This document shows positions 18,801 through 26,640 of a stretch of DNA of 64,000 nt, in pieces. Location: contig NZ_JAHBBW010000017.1 of NCBI RefSeq assembly GCF_018390535.1, positions 1 to 64,000 on the forward strand, given 5' to 3'. This DNA comes from Bacteroides propionicigenes. Its GTDB lineage: Bacteria; Bacteroidota; Bacteroidia; Bacteroidales; Bacteroidaceae. The first letter of the stretch is position 1, and each line of letters starts with the position of its first letter. Under the pieces are notes generated by a model. It saw only the letters and a list, made by a program, of their open reading frames with translations, searched no databases and was not told the DNA's origin. Both the position numbers and the translations under genes were made by a program.

Positions 18801-19985
18801 TATCGTAATATTATTTGAGGTGCTCCTCAGCAATTCTCCCTTATCCGTCAATATCCATACGTATCCTTTCTGATCTTCCTCAATCCTCACAACCTCCGAG
18901 TTGAATGTTTTATCTAAAGAATAGAATGTTTTATCGTGCTTATACATTTTGAACAATCCGTTTCCGAACGTGCCTACCCACAACATTCCCCACTTTTCAT
19001 TCCAAAGCAGATTTGTGATTTTCTGTTTCATTGGGTGGGGAGCCTGTTGATTCAGATAATCCAAAGAACAAGCAGCCCTGCCCAAGTCCGTCGACTTAAA
19101 GTTCAGTGAAAGCAGGCCGTTCCAAGTAGCCACAAAGTAATCACCTGTTCCGGAAGATACGACATCTGTTATACAAGTGCCTAACAGGAAGTTCCTGTAC
19201 TCATCCGGCAATACGGGACGGTGAAATGACTTTTGCTTTAGATTATACAGTTCTATATCCGTATAGGAAAAGCAAATCCAAAGATAGTTGTCCCACCAGT
19301 AAAGTTTAGAAATCTCTTGCCTTCCTCCGTTTTTAAGGTACTCGGCCTTTGCACTGCTGATATCGAAAGCCACTACCTTTGTACGATTCACACAAGCAAA
19401 GATGACCCCCTCTTCCGTAGAGGTCAATTGAGAAACCGCTCCTTTTACAGATTGTTCCTCAGACAAAGAGATAATAACCGAATCACCATTTTCATCCGGT
19501 CTCATTGTTCCCGAATATAGTCCGGTAGTAGTACCCAAATAGAACTGCCCCCGGCTGACCGGACAGAAAGAAAGAAGTTCAAAATCATGCGATATTCCGT
19601 TAAAAGAAACCGGCAGAAACTTCTCTTTGACAGAATCGAAACAAACCATTCCCCCTTCCAAAAGCCGAAGATAAAACAGGCCGTCCGTTCCTTCCATAAT
19701 TTCACATACGGCACGGGATACGGGAGTAAAGGCATCCCCGCCCTTAGAAGACATTAACGGGAAATTACGTATCCTGAACCCGTCATAACGGCTGATGCCC
19801 ATGTCTGTAGCAAACCACACAAAGCCATCGGCAGAATAATGAATATCATAAACTGTATTATTGTTCAATCCATCTTTCATGGATACAGGTACCGAATATC
19901 CGGTAGCGGAATAAGTTTTGACTGAATACGAGGCTCCGAACAAGCAAAGTATCAACAGTATTTTTTTTATCAAGCCTCTCTTCAT
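15837..19985 (-). CDS. Hybrid two-component system regulator with a degenerate histidine kinase
   Basis: A 1382-aa single-chain regulator. A signal sequence is followed by a periplasmic two-propeller sensor of repeated blades (NTVYDIHYSADGFVWFATDMG is the first), a Y_Y_Y domain (about 715-780), one membrane helix (about 785-805, near FGALSVLLLSYGIYNYIV), a kinase core, a receiver and an AraC-type DNA-binding domain. The H-box reads RRFVEELRTPLSLI: Glu854 stands where the phospho-accepting His belongs. The N-box is kept (NLLTNAFNH) but the G1 box is DNGKSRV instead of DxGxG. The receiver keeps Asp1174 (LILCDIMMP), and the AraC helices (VQEVAEMVGYNDIPTFRKHF) look intact. The start at 19985 gives the signal peptide. 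Its gene borders the fimbrial island, the likely target. Confidence 0.93.
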   Translation of the reverse strand: MKRGLIKKILLILCLFGASYSVKTYSATGYSVPVSMKDGLNNNTVYDIHYSADGFVWFATDMGISRYDGFRIRNFPLMSSKGGDAFTPVSRAVCEIMEGTDGLFYLRLLEGGMVCFDSVKEKFLPVSFNGISHDFELLSFCPVSRGQFYLGTTTGLYSGTMRPDENGDSVIISLSEEQSVKGAVSQLTSTEEGVIFACVNRTKVVAFDISSAKAEYLKNGGRQEISKLYWWDNYLWICFSYTDIELYNLKQKSFHRPVLPDEYRNFLLGTCITDVVSSGTGDYFVATWNGLLSLNFKSTDLGRAACSLDYLNQQAPHPMKQKITNLLWNEKWGMLWVGTFGNGLFKMYKHDKTFYSLDKTFNSEVVRIEEDQKGYVWILTDKGELLRSTSNNITIETSFLPWTKGLKRDETYRMYKDRNGILWLGDTHGGVVSINPFTEEVTVFALLPQKATDFSEAVYAFCLDSRNRMWVVTASRLLLFDYKKNESRIVHLEYEGRKIKKVNSIEEDKEGNIWLGTDIGLKRMEVVGKAVYLFGDYEQSAGLEVSPVYSIYVNSYNQILASYTDKVVRIDGREKNKVEKVFTLLNGLSSSHVFCMVDDNNGNTWVGSNSGVMTIRNDQDILYNYASFGYSKDVCRLHNGLLLWASSLGLSLFDPQVVKVERHNGNLKLSEVWINGEAVSVGEKVNGRVVLSVTPNRQNDFVLGAGSNRFTFYFSDLKYGIMQCKQAYRLQSDEEWKIGRLEDGVSFKNLSPDDYVLQVKLIYPDASESEITEIPFSVRTYWWNSFWLKLFGALSVLLLSYGIYNYIVRKGKRRNIHRARERALREKLNLVRVRREKESEIEMMRNQLLRRFVEELRTPLSLIMAPLKEMSREQNLPAGTLSKLHVAYRNSLGMLDACDQLLAIYTQGSLSDKLKVAPYAVDRLVDKAIFAVSELMRINRIDFKCDKRIKKDMEVWVDRERINFVLRNLLTNAFNHIRFSGVVRLLLQEIVRDGVRYCIITVEDNGKSRVSTVDKGLRPGLADVELGYGVMEKILQLHHGAITLKSSEGEGTEVVVELPATKEILQGDSNILFIEPEAEDVQEEKDSLAPEQLQEVPVPVPEDTVRRMASVSELSATPPVCKERKTLLIIEDHKDIRLYLKILFGKEYDLLIATNGQEGVDMAIKELPDLILCDIMMPVKDGFECCREVKENLDTCNIPFIMLTAKVEDEDVIHGLELGADDYILKPFTPGILQAKVRNQINARMSLKQMYTNLLMPPGDNVGEVDDVEEKVKKEDPFIASVVKIIEDNMCEADFSVRKLAQELNMSQPTLYRKVKQSTDFTIIELIRGVRMRKAAVLLKQKMYAVQEVAEMVGYNDIPTFRKHFVDTFGTTPSTYPNSENT

Positions 19986-20027
19986 ATAGTAGGTATTAGA
20001 ACGCAATAGCCATATGGTTATCTGTAA

Positions 20028-20035
20028 CAAAGATA
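20028..20035 (-). promoter_or_regulatory. -7 box of the hybrid regulator promoter
   Basis: TATCTTTG on the minus strand, 42 bases before the start codon at 19985. It lies over the codons of a longer reading frame beginning at 20030, which argues for the shorter start. Confidence 0.55.
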
Positions 20036-20214
20036 TAAAACTTTATTAATAATAATACAATTTTTATTAATAAATAAACAATTATATCCTAAAAAAACAG
20101 TGCCAAGATTTAAAGATAACAAAAAAAGAGCCGGGAAGCATTTGCCAGTCCCGACTCGCGTTTGTCTGTTTTTGTTGCATTCCTCATCTTTATACAGCCG
20201 AATATAATGCTGTA

Positions 20215-20844
20215 TTATCTACTATATTTTAACAACTTGAAATAATATTGCCCTTGCTCTGTCCGAAAATTATAACTTCCCCTGAAGACAACCGGCACTC
20301 TTACAATAGTATCAGCCTCATCGCTCACCTTGAAATAAAGGAAAGTTTCCGACTCAAATTCATAAGTATAGCCATCAGCATCCTTTTGGGGAGAAAGAGA
20401 CAAACCTTGTGCCGACCAGTCGAACAAACCGGAAGAATAAGAGTAATCCGTACCCCAGTAATATACCTGCCCTTTTTCAATACTGAACTTTAACGCCACA
20501 CTCAATGCAAAATCCTCGTTGCCCGAAGAGCGGGTAACGGCTTGGTAAGTTCCGTTCATTATAACTTTCTCATAAGAATTGTCCGAAGTGCGGATGCAGT
20601 TCTGCTGCGTATTGCTATTCAGCCGCAGAGTCTCAAGCACGGCACACATATCTTCGGCAAGTATGGAAGGGATATTGTTTTTATCGGAGATATTATCCGA
20701 AGCATATTCTACTCCGTAAATATCCATTGCAGACCGGAATACAGAAGTTGTATCCGTTAGGTCTTCATCATTTTGGCTTGCAGTGCATGATGCCAATCCC
20801 GACATCATGACCATTGACAATATTAAAGAATAAATCTTCTTCAT
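20215..20844 (-). CDS. Lipoprotein of unknown function
   Basis: A 209-aa lipoprotein (signal ending MVMMSGLASC, lipid Cys20). I recognise no family. An acidic, Asn/Ser-rich linker after the lipid site is followed by a region rich in beta strands and aromatics (VYYWGTDYSYSSGLFDW, YTYEFESETFLYFKV) ending in TEQGQYYFKLLKYSR, so an all-beta surface or periplasmic domain is likely. It is transcribed toward the hybrid regulator from its own strong promoter (20944-20974) and divergently from the DUF3575 gene. A role in fimbrial sensing or assembly is only suggested by place. Confidence 0.75.
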   Translation of the reverse strand: MKKIYSLILSMVMMSGLASCTASQNDEDLTDTTSVFRSAMDIYGVEYASDNISDKNNIPSILAEDMCAVLETLRLNSNTQQNCIRTSDNSYEKVIMNGTYQAVTRSSGNEDFALSVALKFSIEKGQVYYWGTDYSYSSGLFDWSAQGLSLSPQKDADGYTYEFESETFLYFKVSDEADTIVRVPVVFRGSYNFRTEQGQYYFKLLKYSR

Positions 20845-20897
20845 AAAGGGTCCTCCTAAAATGTTTGTTAGTTTGTTTAATCTAAAACCTGAAAATC

Positions 20898-20916
20898 GTT
20901 TTGTTTGTATTCCTCA
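20898..20916. repeat. Left copy of a 19-bp direct repeat bracketing the fimbrial genes
   Basis: GTTTTGTTTGTATTCCTCA here is repeated exactly, in the same orientation, at 31359-31377, just beyond the last fimbrial ORF. A third relative with three mismatches is at 20168-20186. Here it falls in the leader of the minus-strand lipoprotein. Meaning unknown. Confidence 0.6.
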
Positions 20917-20943
20917 GGGGACCGCTATTCATTATATATGCCG

Positions 20944-20974
20944 CAAACATAGGTATATTATTCAGATAATCAAA
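20944..20974 (-). promoter_or_regulatory. Promoter of the 209-aa lipoprotein gene
   Basis: On the minus strand TTTG (20971-20974), 19 bp, then TATGTTTG (20944-20951), a full match to the Bacteroides consensus. The leader would be about 90 bases. The remaining 20975-21291 holds no gene and no clear promoter for the plus-strand DUF3575 gene; TACCTTTA at 21257 is a weak candidate. Confidence 0.72.
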
Positions 20975-21291
20975 CTTTTCCCAATGAATTTTGAACAAAT
21001 CACCACTCTTTTTTGAATGAAACACGCACTATACAAGCGTTTATCACAAAATATACAACTTATCCAAATACCACCGCCCGTATTTCATTCACCCATAAGG
21101 TGTAAATCCACCGCCGCCCCAGCCGGAATGATTTACCCTCTTTAAAAGAAAGAAACACCCACCATGCAAAATTCACCTATGTCATGAAATTACAATTGCA
21201 AGAATCACCAACGAATAAAGATGAATACGCCAACGAGCGGTTTCGGCTAATCAGACTACCTTTAGGCTAAACAAAACAAAACCTCCTCGAT

Positions 21292-21861
21292 ATGGAAAAT
21301 AGAAGAAAACTGTTAGTATCCGTTTGCTTGTTTGCCTCCACCTTATTATATGGGCAAGTGGTGGGAATAAAAACGAATGTTTTGATGGACATCACCAAAA
21401 CCATCAATTTAGGAGCTGAGATAGGTTTAAGCAAGAAAACGACTCTGGATTTGTACCTCAACTACAATCCTTGGGAAAAGAACAATTACAAGATGTTCAA
21501 GATGTTTGCATTCCAACCCGAGTACAGGTATTGGTTTTGCGACCGCTTCAACGGGCATTTCGTGGGTATCCATGCCCATGGCGGCATTTATCAGGCGGCG
21601 GGCATCAAGATGCCTTTCGGACTCTGGAAAGAACTGGAAGACCACCGCTTCAAAGGGCACTTCTACGGCGCCGGCATTTCCTACGGCTATCAATGGATTC
21701 TGGGAAAACACTGGAACGTGGAACTGAATATCGGTGTGGGCTACGTCCGGGCCAAATACGAAAAATATCCCTGCGTGGATTGCGGAGACAAAATAGACGA
21801 GGGACATAAGAACTATTTAGGTCCCACCAAGGCAGCCGCCAGTCTCATCTATTTATTCTGA
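21292..21861 (+). CDS. DUF3575 outer-membrane-like protein
   Basis: A 189-aa protein with a signal peptide (LLVSVCLFASTLLYGQ) and an outer-membrane-barrel pattern: alternating strands such as VVGIKTNVLMDITKTINLG, TTLDLYLNYNPW and ISYGYQWILGKHWNVELNIG, ending in a C-terminal aromatic (LIYLF). The conserved segments FQPEYRYWFCDRF and HFYGAGISYGYQW mark the DUF3575 family, which in Bacteroidetes sits at the head of Mfa/Fim-type fimbrial clusters. Cys in YPCVDCGDK may form a loop disulfide. Translationally close (22 bases) to the next gene. A role in pilus anchoring or export is inference. Confidence 0.85.
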   Translation: MENRRKLLVSVCLFASTLLYGQVVGIKTNVLMDITKTINLGAEIGLSKKTTLDLYLNYNPWEKNNYKMFKMFAFQPEYRYWFCDRFNGHFVGIHAHGGIYQAAGIKMPFGLWKELEDHRFKGHFYGAGISYGYQWILGKHWNVELNIGVGYVRAKYEKYPCVDCGDKIDEGHKNYLGPTKAAASLIYLF

Positions 21862-21883
21862 ATAAACAAACTCTACAGACAAT

Positions 21884-23329
21884 ATGAAAAAAGTAATCTA
21901 CCTTATATTATTAGCGACATTGCCGGGATTTAAATCCCAGGCGCAGTCCACCGTTGTATACAAAGACCAAGTACGCATCGAGAAAGAGTCCGTGACTCGT
22001 GGCAACGACAACCGTCTTACCATATCCATGGACATCATTATGCAGGAAAACATGAAGATTTCCTCCAACCGTGCCGCCACGCTCACCCCGATACTGGAAC
22101 ACGACGGACAGAGTAAACTACTTCCTCCGGTGGTGGTTTACGGACGGCGACGCGCGCTGGTGCAGGAACGCAATAACACAGTACCCCAAAACGCCTATGC
22201 CCTTATCCGCCGGAAACGCCACACCGAGCAACGGGTCAACTATTTGGTACAGATACCCTACGAGCGTTGGATGAAAAACGCCAATCTTGTAATGGATGCC
22301 GACCTTTGCGGTTGCCGGGACTTGGTGGAAGCCGAAAGTCTGGATCCCATCACCACGCTGAACCTCACCCCCGCCAAAGTACAACCCGCCATTGCTTACA
22401 TCACCCCAAAAGCGGAACCCGTGAAACGTCGTGCACTGGAAGGACGTGCCTTCCTGGACTACCCTGTGAACCAAACCATCATCTATCCCACCTACCGTAA
22501 CAACAAAGTGGAATTGGAAAAAATACGCAGTACCATCGACACGGTCCGCTCCGACCGCAACATCGTCGTTACCGGCATCCGTATCGACGGATATGCTTCG
22601 CCCGAAGGCAGTTATGCCAACAATACCCGGCTGGCCCGAGGACGTACCCAAACTTTGCTGAACCATGTGCGGAGACACTACGACTTCCCCGACAAACAAT
22701 TGTCCATGACTTCCACCCCCGAGGACTGGGCGGGCTTCCGCAAGTTCATTGAGAAGTCTTCCTTAGCGCAGAAGGATGAAATTCTGCAAATCATCGACCT
22801 CAAAGAAGACGACATGGATGCCAAAGAGCAACGTATCGCCCGCTTCGTAGGCGGCGAAAACTATCGTTTCCTATTAAGAGAATGTTATCCCGCCTTGCGT
22901 CATTCCGACTATATCATCTCCTATGAAGTACGCGGATTCGACGTGGACGAAACGCGTGAGATTATCAAAACCCGTCCGCAACAGCTGAGCCTGCAAGAGC
23001 TCTATAACTTGGCGCAGACCTGCGAACCGGGCAGTGAAGAATTCAACCATACTTTCCGGGTGGCAGTACTCATGTTCCCGGATGACGCTACCGCCAATCT
23101 CAATGCCGCAGCTATGGAACTGCAACGTGGCGGTGACCTTACGGCAGCCAAAAAGTATCTGGCTAAAGCCAATCCGAATCTGGCTGAAACAATCAACAAT
23201 TTAGGGGTGGTGGCCATGCTGGAAGGCGATCCGGATACCGCCAAGCAATACTTCGACAAAGCCAAAGAAGCCGGACTGGCCGAAAAAGCCGACATTAATC
23301 TGGCAGAACTGGCAAAACTCAACTACTGA
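21884..23329 (+). CDS. DUF3868 / OmpA-like protein with C-terminal TPR-like repeats
   Basis: A 481-aa exported protein. After the signal (VIYLILLATLPGFKSQAQ) comes a DUF3868 beta region (to about 185), then an OmpA-like peptidoglycan-binding domain (about 190-320; TGIRIDGYASPEGSYANN, LARGRTQTLLNHV) and a C-terminal helical part with TPR character (DDATANLNAAAMELQRGGD, NNLGVVAMLEGDPDTAKQYF). It pairs with the DUF3575 gene in many Bacteroidetes fimbrial loci and probably tethers the apparatus to murein. Codons are GC-richer than in the AT-rich capsule region. A 747-base gene-free stretch with repeats follows. Confidence 0.87.
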   Translation: MKKVIYLILLATLPGFKSQAQSTVVYKDQVRIEKESVTRGNDNRLTISMDIIMQENMKISSNRAATLTPILEHDGQSKLLPPVVVYGRRRALVQERNNTVPQNAYALIRRKRHTEQRVNYLVQIPYERWMKNANLVMDADLCGCRDLVEAESLDPITTLNLTPAKVQPAIAYITPKAEPVKRRALEGRAFLDYPVNQTIIYPTYRNNKVELEKIRSTIDTVRSDRNIVVTGIRIDGYASPEGSYANNTRLARGRTQTLLNHVRRHYDFPDKQLSMTSTPEDWAGFRKFIEKSSLAQKDEILQIIDLKEDDMDAKEQRIARFVGGENYRFLLRECYPALRHSDYIISYEVRGFDVDETREIIKTRPQQLSLQELYNLAQTCEPGSEEFNHTFRVAVLMFPDDATANLNAAAMELQRGGDLTAAKKYLAKANPNLAETINNLGVVAMLEGDPDTAKQYFDKAKEAGLAEKADINLAELAKLNY

Positions 23330-23346
23330 TAGCACCCCTTTAACTT

Positions 23347-23497
23347 GAGGTTGAGGTCAAAATGTAAAAGTCCTATCAGTCTGTCATTCAGAGGAGCTTG
23401 CGACGAAGAATCTCCTCTCTTATGTATGCAGAGAAGAGATTCTTCACTACGTTCAGAATGACAGACTGATAGGACTTTTACATTTTGACACAACCTC
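23347..23497. repeat. Large palindromic repeat element (34-bp perfect core arms)
   Basis: Positions 23356-23389 and 23456-23489 are perfect inverse complements; pairing continues inward with some mismatches through GAAGAATCTC / GAGATTCTTC and outward to 23347 and 23497. Inner sequence CTGTCATTCAGAG and GAAGAATCT is shared with the element at 38330-38415, so both belong to one dispersed family. It begins 18 bases after the DUF3868 stop and may end that transcript. Confidence 0.85.
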
Positions 23498-23520
23498 ATT
23501 TTTTTATTCCTACTGAAACG

Positions 23521-23612
23521 GATATGATATACATCAAACCGGATTATGATGTACATCATACAAGATTCCGATGTGCATCCTATCAGAATCTAATGTACAC
23601 CATATCCGGTTC
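23521..23612. repeat. 22-bp-period array around TGTACA-type palindromes
   Basis: Four units begin at 23521, 23542, 23564 and 23586 (21, 22, 22 bp apart). Each carries a variant of GATGTACATC (GATATACATC, GATGTACATC, GATGTGCATC, AATGTACACC) and starts with GA(T/A)(T/A). The array lies between the palindromic element and the promoter of the major fimbrillin gene. It resembles a row of operator sites on one helix face. Nothing else is seen between it and 23780; between the promoter and 24077 there is only a long AT-rich leader. Confidence 0.72.
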
Positions 23613-23783
23613 TCATTTCTTTCTCACACCGGCATTGAAAACACCACCCCCTGCAGCGGGCGAGCAATTGTGAATTATTCATCGTTGATTAAAATACCCA
23701 CCCCGAAAAAACGGTTTTATTTTTTACAAAAACACCCTCTTTATTTGACCAGAACGCCAACGGGCACCAAATGTATTTGCGGC

Positions 23784-23791
23784 TATATTTG
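23784..23791 (+). promoter_or_regulatory. Candidate -7 box for the fimbrillin operon
   Basis: TATATTTG on the plus strand. The transcript would have a leader of about 280 bases before 24077. No -33 TTTG at the usual spacing, so an activator may be needed; the array at 23521 lies 170-260 bp upstream. Confidence 0.45.
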
Positions 23792-24076
23792 TAATACCCC
23801 AAAAGGAAAAACAAAACAATTGAAATAATAGAGTATATAACAAACAAAACCCGGACAATATCGAAAAAATAAAGAGACCACCACACGGAAGCCCTTGTTC
23901 TTATCAGATAAGACACTTCCATCCTACCACACCAATCCGGCAGAGACCCGCTCTCCATGAATTGCTCCACATTATTATATATAAGTAATAATGTTCCCTC
24001 AGCAGAAGCCCGTAAATGCAAGGCTTCACAAGATAAAGACAAAGCATATAATTATCCAACTAAAAACTTATAGATT

Positions 24077-25375
24077 ATGAAACTCAGAAGTTTATTTTTA
24101 GCGACACTGGCTGCAATGGCAATGATATCTTGCAGCAACGAGAACGACCCGATTGCAGACGGCGGCAACAATGCAGAAAAGAATGCGGTAATGCAATTCC
24201 GCTTTTCCTATCAGCCCTCCGGTGCAGCAACCAGAGCAACAGAAGCCGGGCTTGCCAAAGAGCAAACCTTCAGCCAGGCATTATTATTCGTGGCTTATAC
24301 GAATGGCACAGACAAAGCCATAGCCAAAACGATAGCCAGAGATGAATTTGCTCCGGTATCATCAGAAGCAAACCCAAGCAGTGACGGTAAATACTACCAA
24401 TCCACTCCGTTTGAAGTAGTTGCCGGCGAAGTCAAAGCATACGTCATCATGAATCCGGATGCAGCCGCATTAGCATTAATAGGCACTATCAATAATCAGG
24501 TTATGGCACCGGCAGCCGTAGAAGCAAAATTGAAGGAACTGACAAGCAGTGTTGTTCCTGACGCTGAGAACTCATTCATTATGTACGGTGAGACTCCGGC
24601 TGTAGCAAACTTAATAGAAAAGCAGACTACTACCGTAACCGTTACCGTAACCCGTATTGCCGCCAAACTGAAGGAAGAAACCGCTACCGCATCATGGGAT
24701 GTTACCAAGCCTGCAACCAATGACAATGCCCTCGATAAAACAGTAAAAGTAAACTTCAAGGGTTACGCATTCACCAACCTTACCAGTGCTTCCAACATTG
24801 TTGAGCAAAGCGATAAGAAAGTCACTGAATTTATTGAAACATCTGTATTTACAGGTGAATTTAAAGCATTTGAATATCTCCCGATGAACGCTGTTGCAGA
24901 CGACGCTCAAATCACTTACTGTTTTGAGAACTACAATGCAGACGTAAATCCGGCTAACGGCACAGGCATTACCTCTATCCTTTACAAAGCCCAGATTGTT
25001 GCTGACGGCATCAACGACACCGAAGCTGTCAAGGATGCCAATGTATATGTTTGGAACAATACCGTATATTCATTCGCAGGATTAAAAGAAGCTTTCGGCA
25101 CAGGATTAAAATTAACCGATGATAGCAGCATTGCCGAGTTTGGCGGAATCAATATCTACAAATACGAAGGTGGTATGTGCTATTACAGACAGCCTATCTA
25201 TACCGGAGCAGCAGGCAATAACGTTATCGTACGCAACAATGTTTATAAACTTGCGATTAACAGTGTAAGCAAGCTCGGTTTCCCCACTATTATTCCGGCG
25301 GCAGACAAGACCATGATGAAGTTGGATTTGATTATTGAGGAATGGACAGTCAACGACAATTCATTTGACCTCTAA
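24077..25375 (+). CDS. Major fimbrillin-type lipoprotein (Mfa1-like shaft subunit)
   Basis: A 432-aa lipoprotein with signal ending AAMAMISC (Cys19), followed by a beta-rich fold. The early segment AATRATEAG holds basic residues that fit the maturation cleavage seen in Bacteroidales fimbrillins, where a gingipain-like protease frees the donor strand. The C-terminus, with VVRNNVYKLAINSVSKLG-like sequence and ending EEWTVNDNSFDL, matches the Mfa1-type C-terminal strand region. Family members polymerise into the pilus shaft by strand exchange. It is first of the second half of the locus; a hairpin (25432-25470) after it may lower expression of the genes that follow, as expected for a major subunit. 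Confidence 0.85.
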   Translation: MKLRSLFLATLAAMAMISCSNENDPIADGGNNAEKNAVMQFRFSYQPSGAATRATEAGLAKEQTFSQALLFVAYTNGTDKAIAKTIARDEFAPVSSEANPSSDGKYYQSTPFEVVAGEVKAYVIMNPDAAALALIGTINNQVMAPAAVEAKLKELTSSVVPDAENSFIMYGETPAVANLIEKQTTTVTVTVTRIAAKLKEETATASWDVTKPATNDNALDKTVKVNFKGYAFTNLTSASNIVEQSDKKVTEFIETSVFTGEFKAFEYLPMNAVADDAQITYCFENYNADVNPANGTGITSILYKAQIVADGINDTEAVKDANVYVWNNTVYSFAGLKEAFGTGLKLTDDSSIAEFGGINIYKYEGGMCYYRQPIYTGAAGNNVIVRNNVYKLAINSVSKLGFPTIIPAADKTMMKLDLIIEEWTVNDNSFDL

Positions 25376-25431
25376 TTAAAGGAACTCTCTCTTATAATAT
25401 ATTCATAACCTTAATCCTTAAGAAACCGGTA

Positions 25432-25470
25432 GAAAGAAAGGGGTGGAATCCCCGCCCCTCTCTTTCTTTC
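25432..25470 (+). terminator. Hairpin between major fimbrillin and downstream genes
   Basis: GAAAGAAAG-GGG pairs with CCCC-CTTTCTTTC. The T-tract is interrupted, so partial read-through is likely. In a pilus operon this would keep the shaft subunit more abundant than anchor and tip proteins. Confidence 0.6.
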
Positions 25471-25527
25471 CTCTGAAGATTGATACCAAACAAAACATTC
25501 TCTATCAAAGCCTTAAAAACAGAAAGC

Positions 25528-26628
25528 ATGAAACGATTATTCACTACCATACAGAAATCAGCAAGAAGCATACTGCAACTTACAGTATTGGCTGGTGCAA
25601 TGGCATCCTGCGACTCAATCCTGGATTACGACAAAGGCGATTGCAGCATCGAATACCAAGTAAAGTTCAAGTATGACTACAACATGAAGAAGGTGGACGC
25701 CTTCTCCAAAGAAGTGAAGACCGTGACGCTCTATGCTTTCAATGAAGACGGAACACTCGCTTACCAGAAAACGGAAGAAGGCGAGCGTCTCGCCTCCGGG
25801 GAGTATGCCATGACAGTAGACATGGAACCCGGCAATTACGACCTCATCACCTGGGCGGGACTGGACGACCAATCGTTCGCCGTACCCCTGCTCACCCCCG
25901 GCGTCTCCACCCGTGAAGACCTCACCGTACTGACACGCCGCAACATAGACAACACCCGCGCCGAAGGCGAAGAAGGCGAATACATCGTGAAACGTGCACT
26001 GCCGTCTTTGTTCCACGACCGGATAGCCAACGTTACTTTCCCCGAACAAATAACCGCCACCACCCGCGCACGCCGGCAAGTGGTAACCACCATGGATCTC
26101 GTAAAGAATACCAATACCATACGCATCGTCATAGCCCAAGTGAACAGCACCGACAAGCCCGTGACCCGCGCCATCAACAAGAGCCGCTTCAACTATGCCA
26201 TCTACGATGACAACGGCCACATGAACTATGACAACTCCCTGCTGAATGACAACCTGCTGACCTACGAACCGTACGTCACCGAAGACTCCAGCATCAAAAC
26301 CCGAGCCCTCAGTACCGACGGCTCCACCGAAACCGAATATCCCGCCGCCGTTGCCGAGATAAGCGTCGCCCGCCTGCTCACCACCCAGAATCCCCGACTC
26401 AAGATTGTGGACACCGAGACCGGCGAAGAACTGCTTCCAAGCAACAAGCTCATCGGCTACTTAGCCCTTCTGAAAGAGCAAGGCTTCATAGATATGCCCC
26501 TTTCCGAATACTTGGACCGCGAAGACAGTTTCGGGATGATATTTTTTGTAGACGGAAACCTGAGAATGATTAAGACCGTTATCCAAATTAACGACTGGAT
26601 AGTACAGATTAACAACTTTGACCTCTAA
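25528..26628 (+). CDS. FimB/Mfa2-family fimbrial anchor lipoprotein
   Basis: A 366-aa lipoprotein (signal ending TVLAGAMASC, Cys28) of the FimB/Mfa2 family (DUF1812), which caps and anchors fimbriae at the outer membrane and sets their length. Typical features are the post-lipid motif YDKGDCSIEYQVKFKYDYN, the segment VKTVTLYAFNEDGTLAY, the core MEPGNYDLITWAGL, and a C-terminal domain ending DWIVQINNFDL. The start at 25528 gives a normal signal; an earlier in-frame ATG at 25480 lies in the leader. The tip-like gene follows after 12 bases, so translation is probably coupled. Confidence 0.85.
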   Translation: MKRLFTTIQKSARSILQLTVLAGAMASCDSILDYDKGDCSIEYQVKFKYDYNMKKVDAFSKEVKTVTLYAFNEDGTLAYQKTEEGERLASGEYAMTVDMEPGNYDLITWAGLDDQSFAVPLLTPGVSTREDLTVLTRRNIDNTRAEGEEGEYIVKRALPSLFHDRIANVTFPEQITATTRARRQVVTTMDLVKNTNTIRIVIAQVNSTDKPVTRAINKSRFNYAIYDDNGHMNYDNSLLNDNLLTYEPYVTEDSSIKTRALSTDGSTETEYPAAVAEISVARLLTTQNPRLKIVDTETGEELLPSNKLIGYLALLKEQGFIDMPLSEYLDREDSFGMIFFVDGNLRMIKTVIQINDWIVQINNFDL

Positions 26629-26640
26629 AACAAACAGACA

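Noticed and set aside
23689..24042. 117-aa minus-strand reading frame with a hydrophobic stretch
   Set aside because: AT-rich leader region, no ribosome-binding site or family signal, and it overlaps the candidate fimbrillin promoter.
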